From Cupriavidus phytohabitans (lineage in GTDB: Bacteria; Pseudomonadota; Gammaproteobacteria; Burkholderiales; Burkholderiaceae): a DNA stretch of 64,000 nucleotides. The notes beneath the pieces are model-generated. The model had not been told where the DNA came from, made no database searches, and saw only the letters and a list, made by a program, of their open reading frames with translations. This document shows positions 37,903-46,736 of this stretch, piece by piece. The stretch is taken from the NCBI RefSeq assembly GCF_000426345.1, contig NZ_AUFE01000011.1, forward strand, positions 110,875-174,874. The letters are read 5' to 3'. A program made the position numbers and the translations under genes. Numbering within the stretch: the stretch's first letter is position 1; every line of letters begins with the position of its first letter.

Positions 37903-39747
37903 ATGACCATGCTGACCGACAAGCAAGCGGCGGCCGTGACCGGCGCCGAGGCCGGCAGCCGCGCGCGGCTGAACCGCAACCGGCTGCTGGTGCTCGCCTT
38001 CATCGTCGTGCTGGCGTTGCTGCCAGTGCTGCCGACACCTGAATTCTGGATCACGCTGGGCAACTACATCGGCCTGTACAGCATCGTCGCGATCGGGCTG
38101 GTGCTGCTGACCGGCGTGGGCGGCATGACATCGTTCGGACAGGCCGCGTTCGTGGGGCTGGGCGCGTACAGCACCGCATACCTGACCACGCAGTTCGGGC
38201 TGTCGCCGTGGTTCGGGCTGCTGGTGGGACTGGTGATCACGGTGGCCTCGGCCTATGTGATCGGGCTGATCACCATGCGCATGTCCGGCCATTACCTGCC
38301 GCTGGCGACCATCGCGTGGGGCCTGTCGCTGTTCTTCCTGTTCGGCAACCTGGAGTTCCTGGGCAAGTACGACGGCATCAACGGCATCCCGGTGCTGTCG
38401 TTCTTCGGCATCGAACTGCAGTCGGGCCGCTCGATGTTCTACCTGATCTGGGCGGTGGTGCTGCTGGCCGTGCTGGCGATGCAGAACCTGCTGAATTCGC
38501 GCCCGGGCCGCGCCATCCGCGCGCTCAAGGGCGGCGGCGTGATGGCCGAGGCGATGGGCGTCAATACCGCGTGGATGAAAGTGGTGATCTTCGTCGTGGC
38601 GGCAATCCTGGCGTGTGTGTCGGGTTTCCTCTACGCGCACCTGCAGCGCGCGGTGAACCCGACGCCGTTCGGCCTGAACTACGGCATCGAGTACCTGTTC
38701 ATGGCAGTGGTCGGCGGCGTTGGCCACGTATGGGGCGCGGTATTGGGTGCCGGCATCCTGACCATCCTGAAGGACGTGCTGCAGGGCGTGCTGCCGAAGC
38801 TGCTCGGCGCCAATGGCAACTTCGAGATCATCGTCTTCGGCGTGCTGCTGGTGCTGTTGCTGCAGTATGCGCGCGATGGCATCTGGCCGTTCCTGCGCCG
38901 GCTGTTCCCGTCAGGCCCCGCGGTGCTCGCGCCGGCGCAGGCCGAAGCGCTGGCCGTGCGACGCAAGCCCGAGGCGGGCGAGCTGATCCTCGACGTGCGC
39001 GCCGCGCGCAAGGAGTTCGGGGGGCTGGTCGCGGTCAACGATGTCAGCTTCCAAGTGCGTGCCGGCGAAATCATCGGCCTGATCGGCCCCAACGGTGCCG
39101 GCAAGTCCACCACCTTCAACCTGGTGACGGGCGTGCTGCCGGTCACGCGTGGCGAGGTGCGCTATCGGGGCGAGGTAATCTCCGGGCTGCCGTCGCGCGA
39201 GATCGTCAAGCGCGGCATTGGCCGCACCTTCCAGCATGTGCACCTGCTGCCAACCATGACGGTGCTGGAGAACGTTGCCATCGGCGCGCACCTGCGCGGC
39301 GACTTCCGCGCGCAGGGCGGTGTCTCGGCGGCGATCCTGCGCATGAACAAGGCCGAGGAAGAGAAGCTGCTGTTCGAAGCGAAGCGGCAACTCGAACGCG
39401 TAGGCCTGGCCGACTGCATGTACATGGAAGCGGGCAGCCTGGCGCTGGGCCAGCAGCGCATCCTGGAGATCGCGCGCGCCCTCTGCTGCGACCCCGCGCT
39501 GCTGCTGCTCGACGAGCCGGCCGCTGGGCTGCGCTACAAGGAGAAGCAGGCGCTGGCGGACCTGCTGCGCAAGCTCAAGGGCGAAGGCATGAGCGTGCTG
39601 CTGGTCGAGCACGACATGGACTTCGTGATGAACCTGACCGACCGGCTGGTGGTGATGGAGTTCGGCACGCGCATCGCCGAGGGCGTGCCCGAGGAAGTGC
39701 AGAAGAACCCGGCGGTGCTGGAAGCCTACCTCGGTGGCGTGGAGTAA
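37903..39747 (+). CDS. Fused HAAT permease-ATPase (LivM-LivG)
   Basis: A 614-residue natural fusion. Residues 1-340 form a LivM-type permease (LLTGVGGMTSFGQAAFVGLG, RMSGHYLPLATIAWGLSLF, MAVVGGVGHVWGAVLGAGI). Residues 360-614 form a LivG-type ATPase with Walker A GPNGAGKST, signature LALGQQRILEIARAL and Walker B LLLLDEPAAGLRYKE. Covalent LivM-LivG fusions occur in several proteobacterial transporters. Because one polypeptide carries both, the cluster needs only four genes instead of five. No frameshift or stop interrupts the joint, so it is a true fusion. Confidence 0.93.
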   Translation: MTMLTDKQAAAVTGAEAGSRARLNRNRLLVLAFIVVLALLPVLPTPEFWITLGNYIGLYSIVAIGLVLLTGVGGMTSFGQAAFVGLGAYSTAYLTTQFGLSPWFGLLVGLVITVASAYVIGLITMRMSGHYLPLATIAWGLSLFFLFGNLEFLGKYDGINGIPVLSFFGIELQSGRSMFYLIWAVVLLAVLAMQNLLNSRPGRAIRALKGGGVMAEAMGVNTAWMKVVIFVVAAILACVSGFLYAHLQRAVNPTPFGLNYGIEYLFMAVVGGVGHVWGAVLGAGILTILKDVLQGVLPKLLGANGNFEIIVFGVLLVLLLQYARDGIWPFLRRLFPSGPAVLAPAQAEALAVRRKPEAGELILDVRAARKEFGGLVAVNDVSFQVRAGEIIGLIGPNGAGKSTTFNLVTGVLPVTRGEVRYRGEVISGLPSREIVKRGIGRTFQHVHLLPTMTVLENVAIGAHLRGDFRAQGGVSAAILRMNKAEEEKLLFEAKRQLERVGLADCMYMEAGSLALGQQRILEIARALCCDPALLLLDEPAAGLRYKEKQALADLLRKLKGEGMSVLLVEHDMDFVMNLTDRLVVMEFGTRIAEGVPEEVQKNPAVLEAYLGGVE

Positions 39748-39768
39748 CGGAGCGACAGAGAAAGCGAC

Positions 39769-40512
39769 ATGAGCCTGATTCTGGAAGTGAAGGACCTCCA
39801 CGTCCGCTACGGCAAGGTGGAAGCGGTGCACGGCGCCAACCTGAAGGTGGAAGCCGGCAAGATCGTGACGGTGATCGGCCCGAATGGCGCCGGCAAGTCC
39901 ACGATGCTCAATGCGATCATGGGGGCGCTGCCGGTCAATGGCTCGGCGAGCGGCGCGGTCAGCTATCTTGGCCACGACATGGCGGGCATCCCGGTGGAGG
40001 GCCGCGTCGCGCGCGGCATGTGCCTGGTGCCGGAGAAGCGCGAGCTGTTCGCATCGATGACGGTGGAGGACAACCTGTTGCTCGGCGCGTTCCGCCGCAA
40101 GCGTGCCGGCGAGAAGAACTACCTGGACCAGATGGATGTGGTCTACGACTTGTTCCCGCGCCTGCGCGAGCGTGCGCGCCAGGATGCCGGGACGCTGTCA
40201 GGCGGCGAGCGCCAGATGCTGGCGGTGGGCCGGGCATTGATGGCCAAGCCGCAACTGCTGATGCTGGACGAGCCCAGCCTCGGGCTGGCGCCGCTGATCG
40301 TCAGGGAGATCTTCCACATCATCAGCAACCTGCGCCAGACCGGCGTGGCCACGCTGCTGATCGAGCAGAACGCGCGGGCGGCGCTGCAGGTGGCGGACTA
40401 CGGCTATGTGATCGAGACCGGGGATATGTCGATGGAGGGGCCGGCAGGCGATCTGGCGGCCAACCCAAAAGTGATTGAAACGTATCTTGGATTGGCGAAA
40501 AAGGCCGCTTAA
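39769..40512 (+). CDS. livF: HAAT-type ATPase (LivF-like), second cluster
   Basis: A 247-residue ATPase. Walker A GPNGAGKST is intact, the signature is LSGGERQMLAVGRAL and Walker B is LLMLDEPSLGLAP. It partners the ATPase domain of the fused gene upstream, 21 bases before its ATG. It is the last gene of the cluster and is followed by a strong palindromic terminator. Confidence 0.92.
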   Translation: MSLILEVKDLHVRYGKVEAVHGANLKVEAGKIVTVIGPNGAGKSTMLNAIMGALPVNGSASGAVSYLGHDMAGIPVEGRVARGMCLVPEKRELFASMTVEDNLLLGAFRRKRAGEKNYLDQMDVVYDLFPRLRERARQDAGTLSGGERQMLAVGRALMAKPQLLMLDEPSLGLAPLIVREIFHIISNLRQTGVATLLIEQNARAALQVADYGYVIETGDMSMEGPAGDLAANPKVIETYLGLAKKAA

Positions 40513-40540
40513 TCCATAAGGATGATAGCCAGACGAATGA

Positions 40541-40565
40541 GGGCTCGCCTAGGCGAGCCCTTTTT
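40541..40565 (+). terminator. Palindromic terminator after the second HAAT cluster
   Basis: A perfect 20-base palindrome GGGCTCGCCT / AGGCGAGCCC followed by five T. It ends the cluster; the AT-rich 200 bases that follow show no gene. Confidence 0.88.
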
Positions 40566-40767
40566 CATTTCTCGTGTGAATAACTTTGGGGATAAGTGGT
40601 TTTGGAGGCCTGTTTTTGGGTGCCCGGTGGAGCAGCGCTGGATTGGGTACGTTTGAATTCAAGTGATGAATAAAAGAATTTAAAAATTTTGCATTGATAT
40701 TCACCTGAAAGATGTCGCTGCTAAATTTATTCGTTGAATGAATTTACTACCATCTGTCGACCTGTAT

Positions 40768-41706
40768 TCAGTTCTCAGGTGAATGTTTTTGAGTGTCCTG
40801 GATAGCTTCTTGCTGCGCGGTCTCCAACAGCCAATCGCGAAACCGGTTTAACGCCGGATGGTCACGGCGCTCACGCGGTGCGCACAAGAAATAGCCCCGT
40901 TGCAGCGAAATCGGCAAATCAAACGGCGCAAAAACACGTCCCGCAGCAATTTCGTCTCTGACGAGGCATCGCTGCAACACCGCGACCCCCATGTCGGCGC
41001 GAACAGCCTGGATCAGGATCGACACCTGGTCGAACGCTGTGGATAACATCGGCGCAGCGGTGGGTACGCCGGCCGCTCGCAGCCAGTTCTGCCAGTTGGC
41101 CGGCGCTGAGGTGTGATAGAGCAGGGGCTCCTGCAACAACTCCGCCGGCGTCTGCCAGCGGCCGGCCTCGCGGCGAGCGCGGGCGCGGTCCGGATGGCAG
41201 ACCGGCACCATTTCACGCCCGATCACGTAGTCGGCCTGCAGGCCCGGCCACTTGTCCGCCTCGCCCGCCAGGATGGCGGCGTCGGGTGTGGCGCCGGAGA
41301 GATCCTCATCTCGCTGGTAGGGAACGAAGTCGAGATGGATTTCCGGATGGCGCCGATGAAAGTCCGGCAGGCGCGGCACCAGCCATACGCTGGCCAGCGT
41401 CGGCACGACCGACAGCGTCAGGCGGTGGCGGCGGTCGCCAGCGAGCAGGGCCGCGCTGGCGTTCTCGATCGCGGCCAGCGGTTCGGCCACGGCATCGAGC
41501 AATTTCCGGCCGGCATCGGTCAACACGAGCCGATGTGCATTGCGCTGGAGGAGCGGCTGGCCGAAGTGTTCCTCCAGCCGGGCGATCGCCCGACTGATCG
41601 CACCCTGGGTGACGCACAGCGTGTCCGCGGCACGGGTGAAGCTGCCCAGCTTTGCCGCGGCGGCAAAGGCATGCAACTCGGACATCGACGGGGAACGCAG
41701 CCGCAT
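40768..41706 (-). CDS. LysR-family regulator, GcvA-like
   Basis: A 312-residue LysR regulator. The N-terminal helix-turn-helix (LHAFAAAAKLGSFTRAADTL, CVTQGAISRAIARLEEHFG) is of the GcvA type, and the effector domain begins LTLSVVPTLASVWLVPRLPD. I chose ATG 41706 because it begins just before the DNA-binding domain; the frame is open further upstream. It is divergent from the Bug binding protein gene, and the 181-base gap contains TGCAAACGTGCA (about 41798-41809), a possible operator. It probably regulates the two genes to its right. Confidence 0.92.
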   Translation of the reverse strand: MRLRSPSMSELHAFAAAAKLGSFTRAADTLCVTQGAISRAIARLEEHFGQPLLQRNAHRLVLTDAGRKLLDAVAEPLAAIENASAALLAGDRRHRLTLSVVPTLASVWLVPRLPDFHRRHPEIHLDFVPYQRDEDLSGATPDAAILAGEADKWPGLQADYVIGREMVPVCHPDRARARREAGRWQTPAELLQEPLLYHTSAPANWQNWLRAAGVPTAAPMLSTAFDQVSILIQAVRADMGVAVLQRCLVRDEIAAGRVFAPFDLPISLQRGYFLCAPRERRDHPALNRFRDWLLETAQQEAIQDTQKHSPEN

Positions 41707-41887
41707 GGCGCAGGTACAGCGTAGAAGAGGGGAAGGGGCAGAACCTGCGGCGCGCCACAGTGCTTTGACCGGGCGCGGACAGGATGATCTTTGGTAATGC
41801 AAACGTGCAATATAGTCGTTTGTGGGCAACCGGTAAACGCCCGACACTCGCTCGGTTCCTTCGCATAAAACAACAGGAGAAAGCCTC

Positions 41888-42880
41888 ATGAACCGAGCCA
41901 CGATGACGCGCCGCCAACTGATGCTGTCGGGCGCCGCAGCCGCCACGCTGGTGTTCGCCGGCAGCGCCTTCGCGCAGGCCAACTATCCGACCCGCCCGAT
42001 CCGTTTGATCGTGCCCTTTGCCGCAGGCGGTTCGACGGACCTGTCGGCGCGCCTGGTGGCCGAATTCGCCGGCCGCGAGCTGGGCCAGTCCATCGTGGTC
42101 GAGAACAAGGGCGGCGCCGGCGGTTCGCTTGGCATGGAGCAGGTGGCCGGCTCGGCGCCGGACGGCTACACCATCGGCATGGCCACGGTCAGCACGCACG
42201 GCTCCAACCCGGCTGTGTACCCGAGGCTGAAGTACGACCCGATCAAGGACTTCGCGCCGGTGACCAATGTGGTCGCCATTCCCAGCGTGTTTGCCGTGCA
42301 CCCGAGCGTGCCGGCCAAGACCATGCAGGAGTTCATCGCGCTGGCCAGGGCCAACCCGGGCAAGTACAGCTTTGCCTCGCCGGGTGCCGGCTCGCTCGGC
42401 CACGTCAACATCGAGAACTTCATGATGCTGGCCAAGATCGACCTGCTGCACGTGCCGTACAAGGGTGCGGGCCTGGCGCTGAATGACGCCGTGGCAGGGC
42501 AGGTCAATGCCATCACCGACAACCTGTCGTCGACGCTGCCCCACGTGAAATCGGGCAAGCTGCGCGCGCTGGCAGTGCTGGGCGCGTCGCGCTCGGCACA
42601 GCTGCCGAACGTGCCGACGTATGCCGAGCTGGGCTTCAAGGACATGGGCGAAGGGGGCTGGTTCGGCATCGTTGCTCCGGCCGGGACGCCGCCGGCGATC
42701 ATCGCCAAGCTGAACCAGGCCATCCACAAGGCGATGCAGAGCCCCGAGTTCAGGCGCAAGGTGGACGAGTCCGGCGGCACGCTGGTGCCGACCACGCCGG
42801 AGCAGTTCAAGGCGCAGATCCAGCAAGCGATGGCGCGCTATGCTCGCGTGGCCAAGGCCGCCGAGATCAAGCTGGACTGA
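41888..42880 (+). CDS. Bug-family (TctC-like) periplasmic solute-binding protein
   Basis: A 330-residue extracytoplasmic binding protein. The N-terminus MNRATMTRRQLMLSG resembles a Tat-type signal (TRRQL) followed by a hydrophobic core ending AFAQA. Bug-family features are YPTRPIRLIVPFAAGGSTD, VVENKGGAGGSLGMEQVA and HVPYKGAGLALNDAVAGQV. Bug proteins are very numerous in Cupriavidus and Bordetella relatives and usually lack linked permease genes, as here. The ligand is unknown. It is three bases from the next gene, an N-formylglutamate amidohydrolase, which hints at a formylated or dicarboxylic amino acid ligand, but this is inference. Confidence 0.92.
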   Translation: MNRATMTRRQLMLSGAAAATLVFAGSAFAQANYPTRPIRLIVPFAAGGSTDLSARLVAEFAGRELGQSIVVENKGGAGGSLGMEQVAGSAPDGYTIGMATVSTHGSNPAVYPRLKYDPIKDFAPVTNVVAIPSVFAVHPSVPAKTMQEFIALARANPGKYSFASPGAGSLGHVNIENFMMLAKIDLLHVPYKGAGLALNDAVAGQVNAITDNLSSTLPHVKSGKLRALAVLGASRSAQLPNVPTYAELGFKDMGEGGWFGIVAPAGTPPAIIAKLNQAIHKAMQSPEFRRKVDESGGTLVPTTPEQFKAQIQQAMARYARVAKAAEIKLD

Positions 42881-42883
42881 AGC

Positions 42884-43753
42884 ATGGCTGAAGCGAATAA
42901 CCAGGGCGCGCTGCCGCCGGTCATCGTGCGGCTGCCGGAAGGGGAGGCGCTGCCGCTGGTCTGCGACTCGCCGCATAGCGGCACCGCGTACCCGGAGGAT
43001 TTCGGCGCGGCGATCCCGACTGCGCGGCTGCGCGGCGGCGAAGACACGCACGTCGATGCGCTGTGGGCCGCGGTGCCGGCCGTCGGCGGCACGCTGTTGG
43101 CAGCGACGTTTCCACGGGTCTATATCGACCCGAACCGGATGGCCGACGATATCGATCCGGACCAGCTGGACGGCCCATGGCCCACGGCGCTGGCGCCGGG
43201 GCCGAAGACCAGGCTGGGCTTCGGCCTGGTCTGGAGCCGGGTCGACGCGAACACGCCGATCTACGATCGGCGCCTGCCGGTGGCGGAAGTGCAGGGGCGG
43301 CTGGACCGCTACTACCATCCGTACCACGCGGCGCTCGCCGAGGCCGTGGAGGGCGCATACCGACGCTTTGGAGCGGTCTGGCATCTGAACCTGCACTCGA
43401 TGCCGAACAACGCTTACGAGCGCCTGAAGATCGACAGCGAGCACCCGCTGGCGGACTTCGTGCTGGGAGACCGGGACGGTACCACCTGCGAGCCGGGACT
43501 GGTCGACTTGGTGGAACGCGAATTGCGCGGCATGGGCTACACGGTGGCGCGCAACGACCCGTACAAGGGCGTCCAGTTGATCGCCCAGATCGGGCGGCCA
43601 ACCGAGCGGCGCAGCAGCCTGCAGATCGAGATCCGCCGGCCGCTCTATATGGACGAGGCGACGCGGGAGCGGAATGCCGGGTTCGATACCTTGCAGCGCG
43701 ACCTTGGCAAGGTGACGGGGCAGGTGGCCGCGTATATCCGCGCCAGCCTTTGA
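42884..43753 (+). CDS. hutG: N-formylglutamate amidohydrolase family protein
   Basis: A 289-residue metal-dependent amidohydrolase of the HutG/FGase family, which releases formate and glutamate from N-formyl-L-glutamate in histidine breakdown. Family marks are LVCDSPHSGTAYPEDFG, GEDTHVDALW, WHLNLHSMPNN and the region IGRPTERRSSLQIEIRRPLY. No other hut gene is nearby, so the physiological substrate may be another N-formyl amino acid. It is probably co-transcribed with the Bug gene three bases upstream, and ends at a terminator that lies between two parS-like sites. Confidence 0.9.
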   Translation: MAEANNQGALPPVIVRLPEGEALPLVCDSPHSGTAYPEDFGAAIPTARLRGGEDTHVDALWAAVPAVGGTLLAATFPRVYIDPNRMADDIDPDQLDGPWPTALAPGPKTRLGFGLVWSRVDANTPIYDRRLPVAEVQGRLDRYYHPYHAALAEAVEGAYRRFGAVWHLNLHSMPNNAYERLKIDSEHPLADFVLGDRDGTTCEPGLVDLVERELRGMGYTVARNDPYKGVQLIAQIGRPTERRSSLQIEIRRPLYMDEATRERNAGFDTLQRDLGKVTGQVAAYIRASL

Positions 43754-43759
43754 GCAGTT

Positions 43760-43775
43760 CGTTCCACGTGAAACA
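43760..43775. promoter_or_regulatory. parS: parS-like ParB binding site 1 (two mismatches)
   Basis: CGTTCCACGTGAAACA differs from the parS consensus TGTTTCACGTGAAACA at positions 1 and 5. It lies just after the hutG stop codon. ParB encoded at 47531 is the expected ligand. Confidence 0.7.
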
Positions 43776-43777
43776 TT

Positions 43778-43803
43778 GGCCGGGCCTTGTGCCCGGCCTT
43801 TTT
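43778..43803 (+). terminator. hutG terminator between parS-like sites
   Basis: 8-bp stem GGCCGGGC / GCCCGGCC with a five-base loop (43778-43798), followed by five T. The last T is also the first base of the second parS-like site. Confidence 0.88.
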
Positions 43804-43818
43804 GTTTCACGTGGAACA
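43803..43818. promoter_or_regulatory. parS: parS-like ParB binding site 2 (one mismatch)
   Basis: TGTTTCACGTGGAACA has one mismatch from the 16-base parS consensus (A to G at position 12). The change mirrors one of the two changes in site 1. Confidence 0.8.
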
Positions 43819-43866
43819 TTGCGGCAGACGTCGCTTGCCGGCCACGGCCAGGTAGCGTCCGCGCCA

Positions 43867-43882
43867 TGTTTCACGTGAAACA
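43867..43882. promoter_or_regulatory. parS: parS site 3, perfect
   Basis: TGTTTCACGTGAAACA matches the consensus exactly, within a 20-base palindrome (43865-43884). It lies upstream of the mnmG promoter region, whose likely -10 box TATAAT is at 43918-43923. Confidence 0.95.
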
Positions 43883-43969
43883 TGTTGGCAGCCGAAAAGC
43901 CACCAGTCGAATGCCGCTATAATTTCGCATTCCCGTATTTTCCCGCCAGCCTCCCGGAGGAGGTGTCCC

Positions 43970-45928
43970 ATGCTTTACCCAAAAGAATTCGATGTCATTG
44001 TCGTCGGTGGTGGTAACGCCGGCACTGAAGCAGCACTCGCCGCCGCCCGCATGGGCTGCCAGACGCTGCTGCTGACCCACAACATCGAGACGCTGGGCCA
44101 GATGAGCTGCAATCCATCCATCGGCGGTATCGGCAAGGGGCACCTGGTCAAGGAAGTGGATGCGATGGGCGGCGCCATGGCGGCCGCCACGGATGAGGCC
44201 GGCATCCAGTTCCGCATCCTCAACTCCAGCAAGGGGCCGGCGGTGCGCGCCACGCGCGCGCAAGCGGATCGGGTGCTGTACCGTAAGGCGATTCGTACCC
44301 GCCTGGAAAACCAGCCCAACCTGATGCTGTTCCAGCAGGCAGTGGATGACCTGATGGTCGAGGGCGATCGCGTCGTTGGCGCCATGACGCAGGTAGGCAT
44401 TGCCTTCCGTGGGCGGGCGGTGGTGTTGACTGCGGGCACCTTTCTGGACGGCAAGATCCACGTCGGCCTCGACAACTACACCGGCGGCCGCGCTGGCGAT
44501 CCGGCGGCGGTATCGCTGTCGGCTCGCCTGAAGGAACTGAAGCTGCCGCAGGGCCGCCTGAAGACCGGTACGCCGCCGCGCATCGACGGCCGTACCATCG
44601 ACTTCTCGGTGATGGAAGAACAGCCAGGCGACCTGGATCCGGTGCCGGTATTCTCGTTCCTGGGCCATCCGGAGCAGCATCCGCAGCAGTTGCCTTGCTG
44701 GATCACCCATACCAACAGCCGTACCCACGACATTATCCGTGGCGGTCTCGACCGTTCGCCGATGTACACCGGTGTGATCGAAGGGGTAGGGCCGCGCTAC
44801 TGCCCGAGCATCGAGGACAAGATCCATCGCTTTGCCAGCAAGGAAAGCCACCAGATTTTCCTGGAGCCGGAAGGGCTGACCACCAACGAGTTCTACCCGA
44901 ACGGGATCTCGACCAGCCTGCCGTTCGACGTGCAGCTGGAGCTGGTGCATTCGATCCGCGGTCTGGAGAACGCGCATATCCTGCGCCCCGGTTACGCCAT
45001 CGAATACGACTACTTCGATCCGCGCGGCCTGAAATCATCCCTCGAGAGCAAGGCGATCCGCGGCCTGTTTTTTGCTGGCCAAATCAATGGCACCACCGGC
45101 TATGAAGAAGCCGCCGCGCAAGGCCTGCTGGCCGGCATCAACGCTGGTTGCTATGTGCGGGAACGCGATGCCTGGACGCCTCGCCGCGACCAGGCCTACC
45201 TGGGCGTGCTGGTCGATGACCTGATCACGCGCGGCGTGACCGAGCCGTACCGCATGTTCACCAGCCGGGCGGAATTCCGCCTAAGCCTGCGCGAGGACAA
45301 CGCCGACATGCGGCTGACGGAGGTTGGCCGTGAGCTGGGTGTCGTCGACGATGCGCGCTGGGATGCCTTCAACCGCAAGCGCGACACTGTTTCACGTGAA
45401 ACAGAGCGCCTGAAGAGCACGTGGGTCAACCCGGCCATGTTGCCCCCGGAAGACGCCGTGCCGCTACTGGGCAAGCCGATCGAGCGTGAGTACAGCCTGG
45501 CCGACTTGCTGCGTCGGCCGGAAGTCCGCTATGAGTCGCTGATGGCGCTGCAGGGTGGCCGCCATGCGCCCGAAACACCGCTCGACGCCGATGCGATGTT
45601 GGCCGACCAGATCCGTGAGCAGATCGAGATCGGCATCAAATACCACGGCTATATCGCTCGCCAGGCAGCCGAAGTCGACAAGCTGGAGGCCAATGAATCG
45701 ACGCGCCTGCCTGAGAACCTGGATTACACCGAGGTACGCGGGTTGGGCTTCGAAGTCAGCCAGAAGCTGAACCAGCACCGTCCGGAAACGCTGGGCCAGG
45801 CTTCCCGCATCTCGGGCGTGACACCGGCGGCCATCTCGCTGCTGCTGGTACACCTGAAGAAGAAGGGGCTCGGACGTGCGCGCGCCGAGTCGGCTGCCGC
45901 CGGCGGCACCTCGGAAGAGGCGGCCTGA
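43970..45928 (+). CDS. mnmG: tRNA uridine-5-carboxymethylaminomethyl modification enzyme
   Basis: A 652-residue FAD-binding enzyme that with MnmE places the carboxymethylaminomethyl group on the wobble uridine of certain tRNAs. The FAD site is [20 protein letters not shown], followed by the family motif [20 protein letters not shown], and the C-terminal helical domain has [14 protein letters not shown] and [20 protein letters not shown]. The start ATG follows GGAGGAGG. Codons 473-478 (TVSRET) contain a perfect parS site. rsmG follows immediately. The order mnmG-rsmG-parA-parB is widespread near bacterial origins. Confidence 0.97.
   Translation: MLYPKEFDVIVVGGGNAGTEAALAAARMGCQTLLLTHNIETLGQMSCNPSIGGIGKGHLVKEVDAMGGAMAAATDEAGIQFRILNSSKGPAVRATRAQADRVLYRKAIRTRLENQPNLMLFQQAVDDLMVEGDRVVGAMTQVGIAFRGRAVVLTAGTFLDGKIHVGLDNYTGGRAGDPAAVSLSARLKELKLPQGRLKTGTPPRIDGRTIDFSVMEEQPGDLDPVPVFSFLGHPEQHPQQLPCWITHTNSRTHDIIRGGLDRSPMYTGVIEGVGPRYCPSIEDKIHRFASKESHQIFLEPEGLTTNEFYPNGISTSLPFDVQLELVHSIRGLENAHILRPGYAIEYDYFDPRGLKSSLESKAIRGLFFAGQINGTTGYEEAAAQGLLAGINAGCYVRERDAWTPRRDQAYLGVLVDDLITRGVTEPYRMFTSRAEFRLSLREDNADMRLTEVGRELGVVDDARWDAFNRKRDTVSRETERLKSTWVNPAMLPPEDAVPLLGKPIEREYSLADLLRRPEVRYESLMALQGGRHAPETPLDADAMLADQIREQIEIGIKYHGYIARQAAEVDKLEANESTRLPENLDYTEVRGLGFEVSQKLNQHRPETLGQASRISGVTPAAISLLLVHLKKKGLGRARAESAAAGGTSEEAA
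45388..45403. promoter_or_regulatory. parS: parS site 4, perfect, inside mnmG
   Basis: TGTTTCACGTGAAACA occurs within the mnmG coding sequence, encoding VSRET in a variable, helical part of the protein. It is an exact match and lies about 1.5 kb from site 3. Confidence 0.95.
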
Positions 45929-46651
45929 GTGGCGGGCGCTCGACACACCGTGACTGACGACGCTACGCAGCGTCGTCGCCTCGAAGCCGGTCTCGCCGAG
46001 ATCGGGCTGGTACTGGCACCGGCACAGATCAACAAGCTGTTCGACTACCTCGCACTGCTGCGCAAGTGGAACGGCGTCTATAACCTGACCGCGATCCGCC
46101 ATCCCGATGAGATGCTTACGCATCACATGCTGGATTCGCTCGCGGCAGTGCCCGCTTTGGCCGCAGCCGCGCGTTCTGCAGAGGTAGGTACGCCCGCGCG
46201 GGGCAGGGTGTTGGATGTTGGCTCGGGCGGCGGCATGCCCGGGCTGCCGCTGGCAATCGCGTGTCCCGACGTATCGGTGCTGATGGTCGATATCGTGCAG
46301 AAGAAGACCGCCTTCCTGACCCAGTGCCGCGCCCAGCTTGGACTGGCCAATGCCGCGGCGCACTGGGGCCCGGTGGAAAAGCTGGAAGACACGGATGGCT
46401 TTGCCGTGATTACGTCGCGTGCCTTTGCCGAACTGACCGACTTCGTGAACCTGTCGGGGCAGCTGCTCGCGCCGCACGGCAAGCTGATCGCCATGAAGGG
46501 CGTTTATCCACAGGCCGAGCTGGACCGGCTGGAAGCGGCAGGACTGATGGCCCAGTGGCAAGTCGACGAAGTGCCGCGCCTTAGTGTGCCGGGACTGGAC
46601 GCTGAGCGCCACCTGGTGGTGCTGTCGCGGCGCGCAGGCGCGCACGCATGA
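45929..46651 (+). CDS. rsmG: 16S rRNA (guanine-527-N7)-methyltransferase
   Basis: A 240-residue SAM-dependent methyltransferase that methylates G527 of 16S rRNA. Typical motifs are KWNGVYNLTAIRHPDEMLTH HMLDSL in the N-terminal part, the SAM-binding VLDVGSGGGMPGLPLAIACP, and VEKLEDTDGFAVITSRAFA. The GTG at 45929 directly follows the mnmG stop codon; an in-frame alternative further in is possible. The pair is translationally linked, as usual for gidA-gidB. Confidence 0.95.
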   Translation: MAGARHTVTDDATQRRRLEAGLAEIGLVLAPAQINKLFDYLALLRKWNGVYNLTAIRHPDEMLTHHMLDSLAAVPALAAAARSAEVGTPARGRVLDVGSGGGMPGLPLAIACPDVSVLMVDIVQKKTAFLTQCRAQLGLANAAAHWGPVEKLEDTDGFAVITSRAFAELTDFVNLSGQLLAPHGKLIAMKGVYPQAELDRLEAAGLMAQWQVDEVPRLSVPGLDAERHLVVLSRRAGAHA

Positions 46652-46736
46652 TTTACGCCGTGGCGCTGCAAACAGCGCCGCGAACTGCCGGCCACGAGGC
46701 TGGCCGGATGATTTGAAGCAGGAGCCTCAGGAGCAT

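Noticed and set aside
41306..43867. An 853-codon minus-strand frame across the Bug and hutG genes
   Set aside because: It is the complement of two genes with strong family matches and includes only part of the true LysR sequence in a shifted frame.
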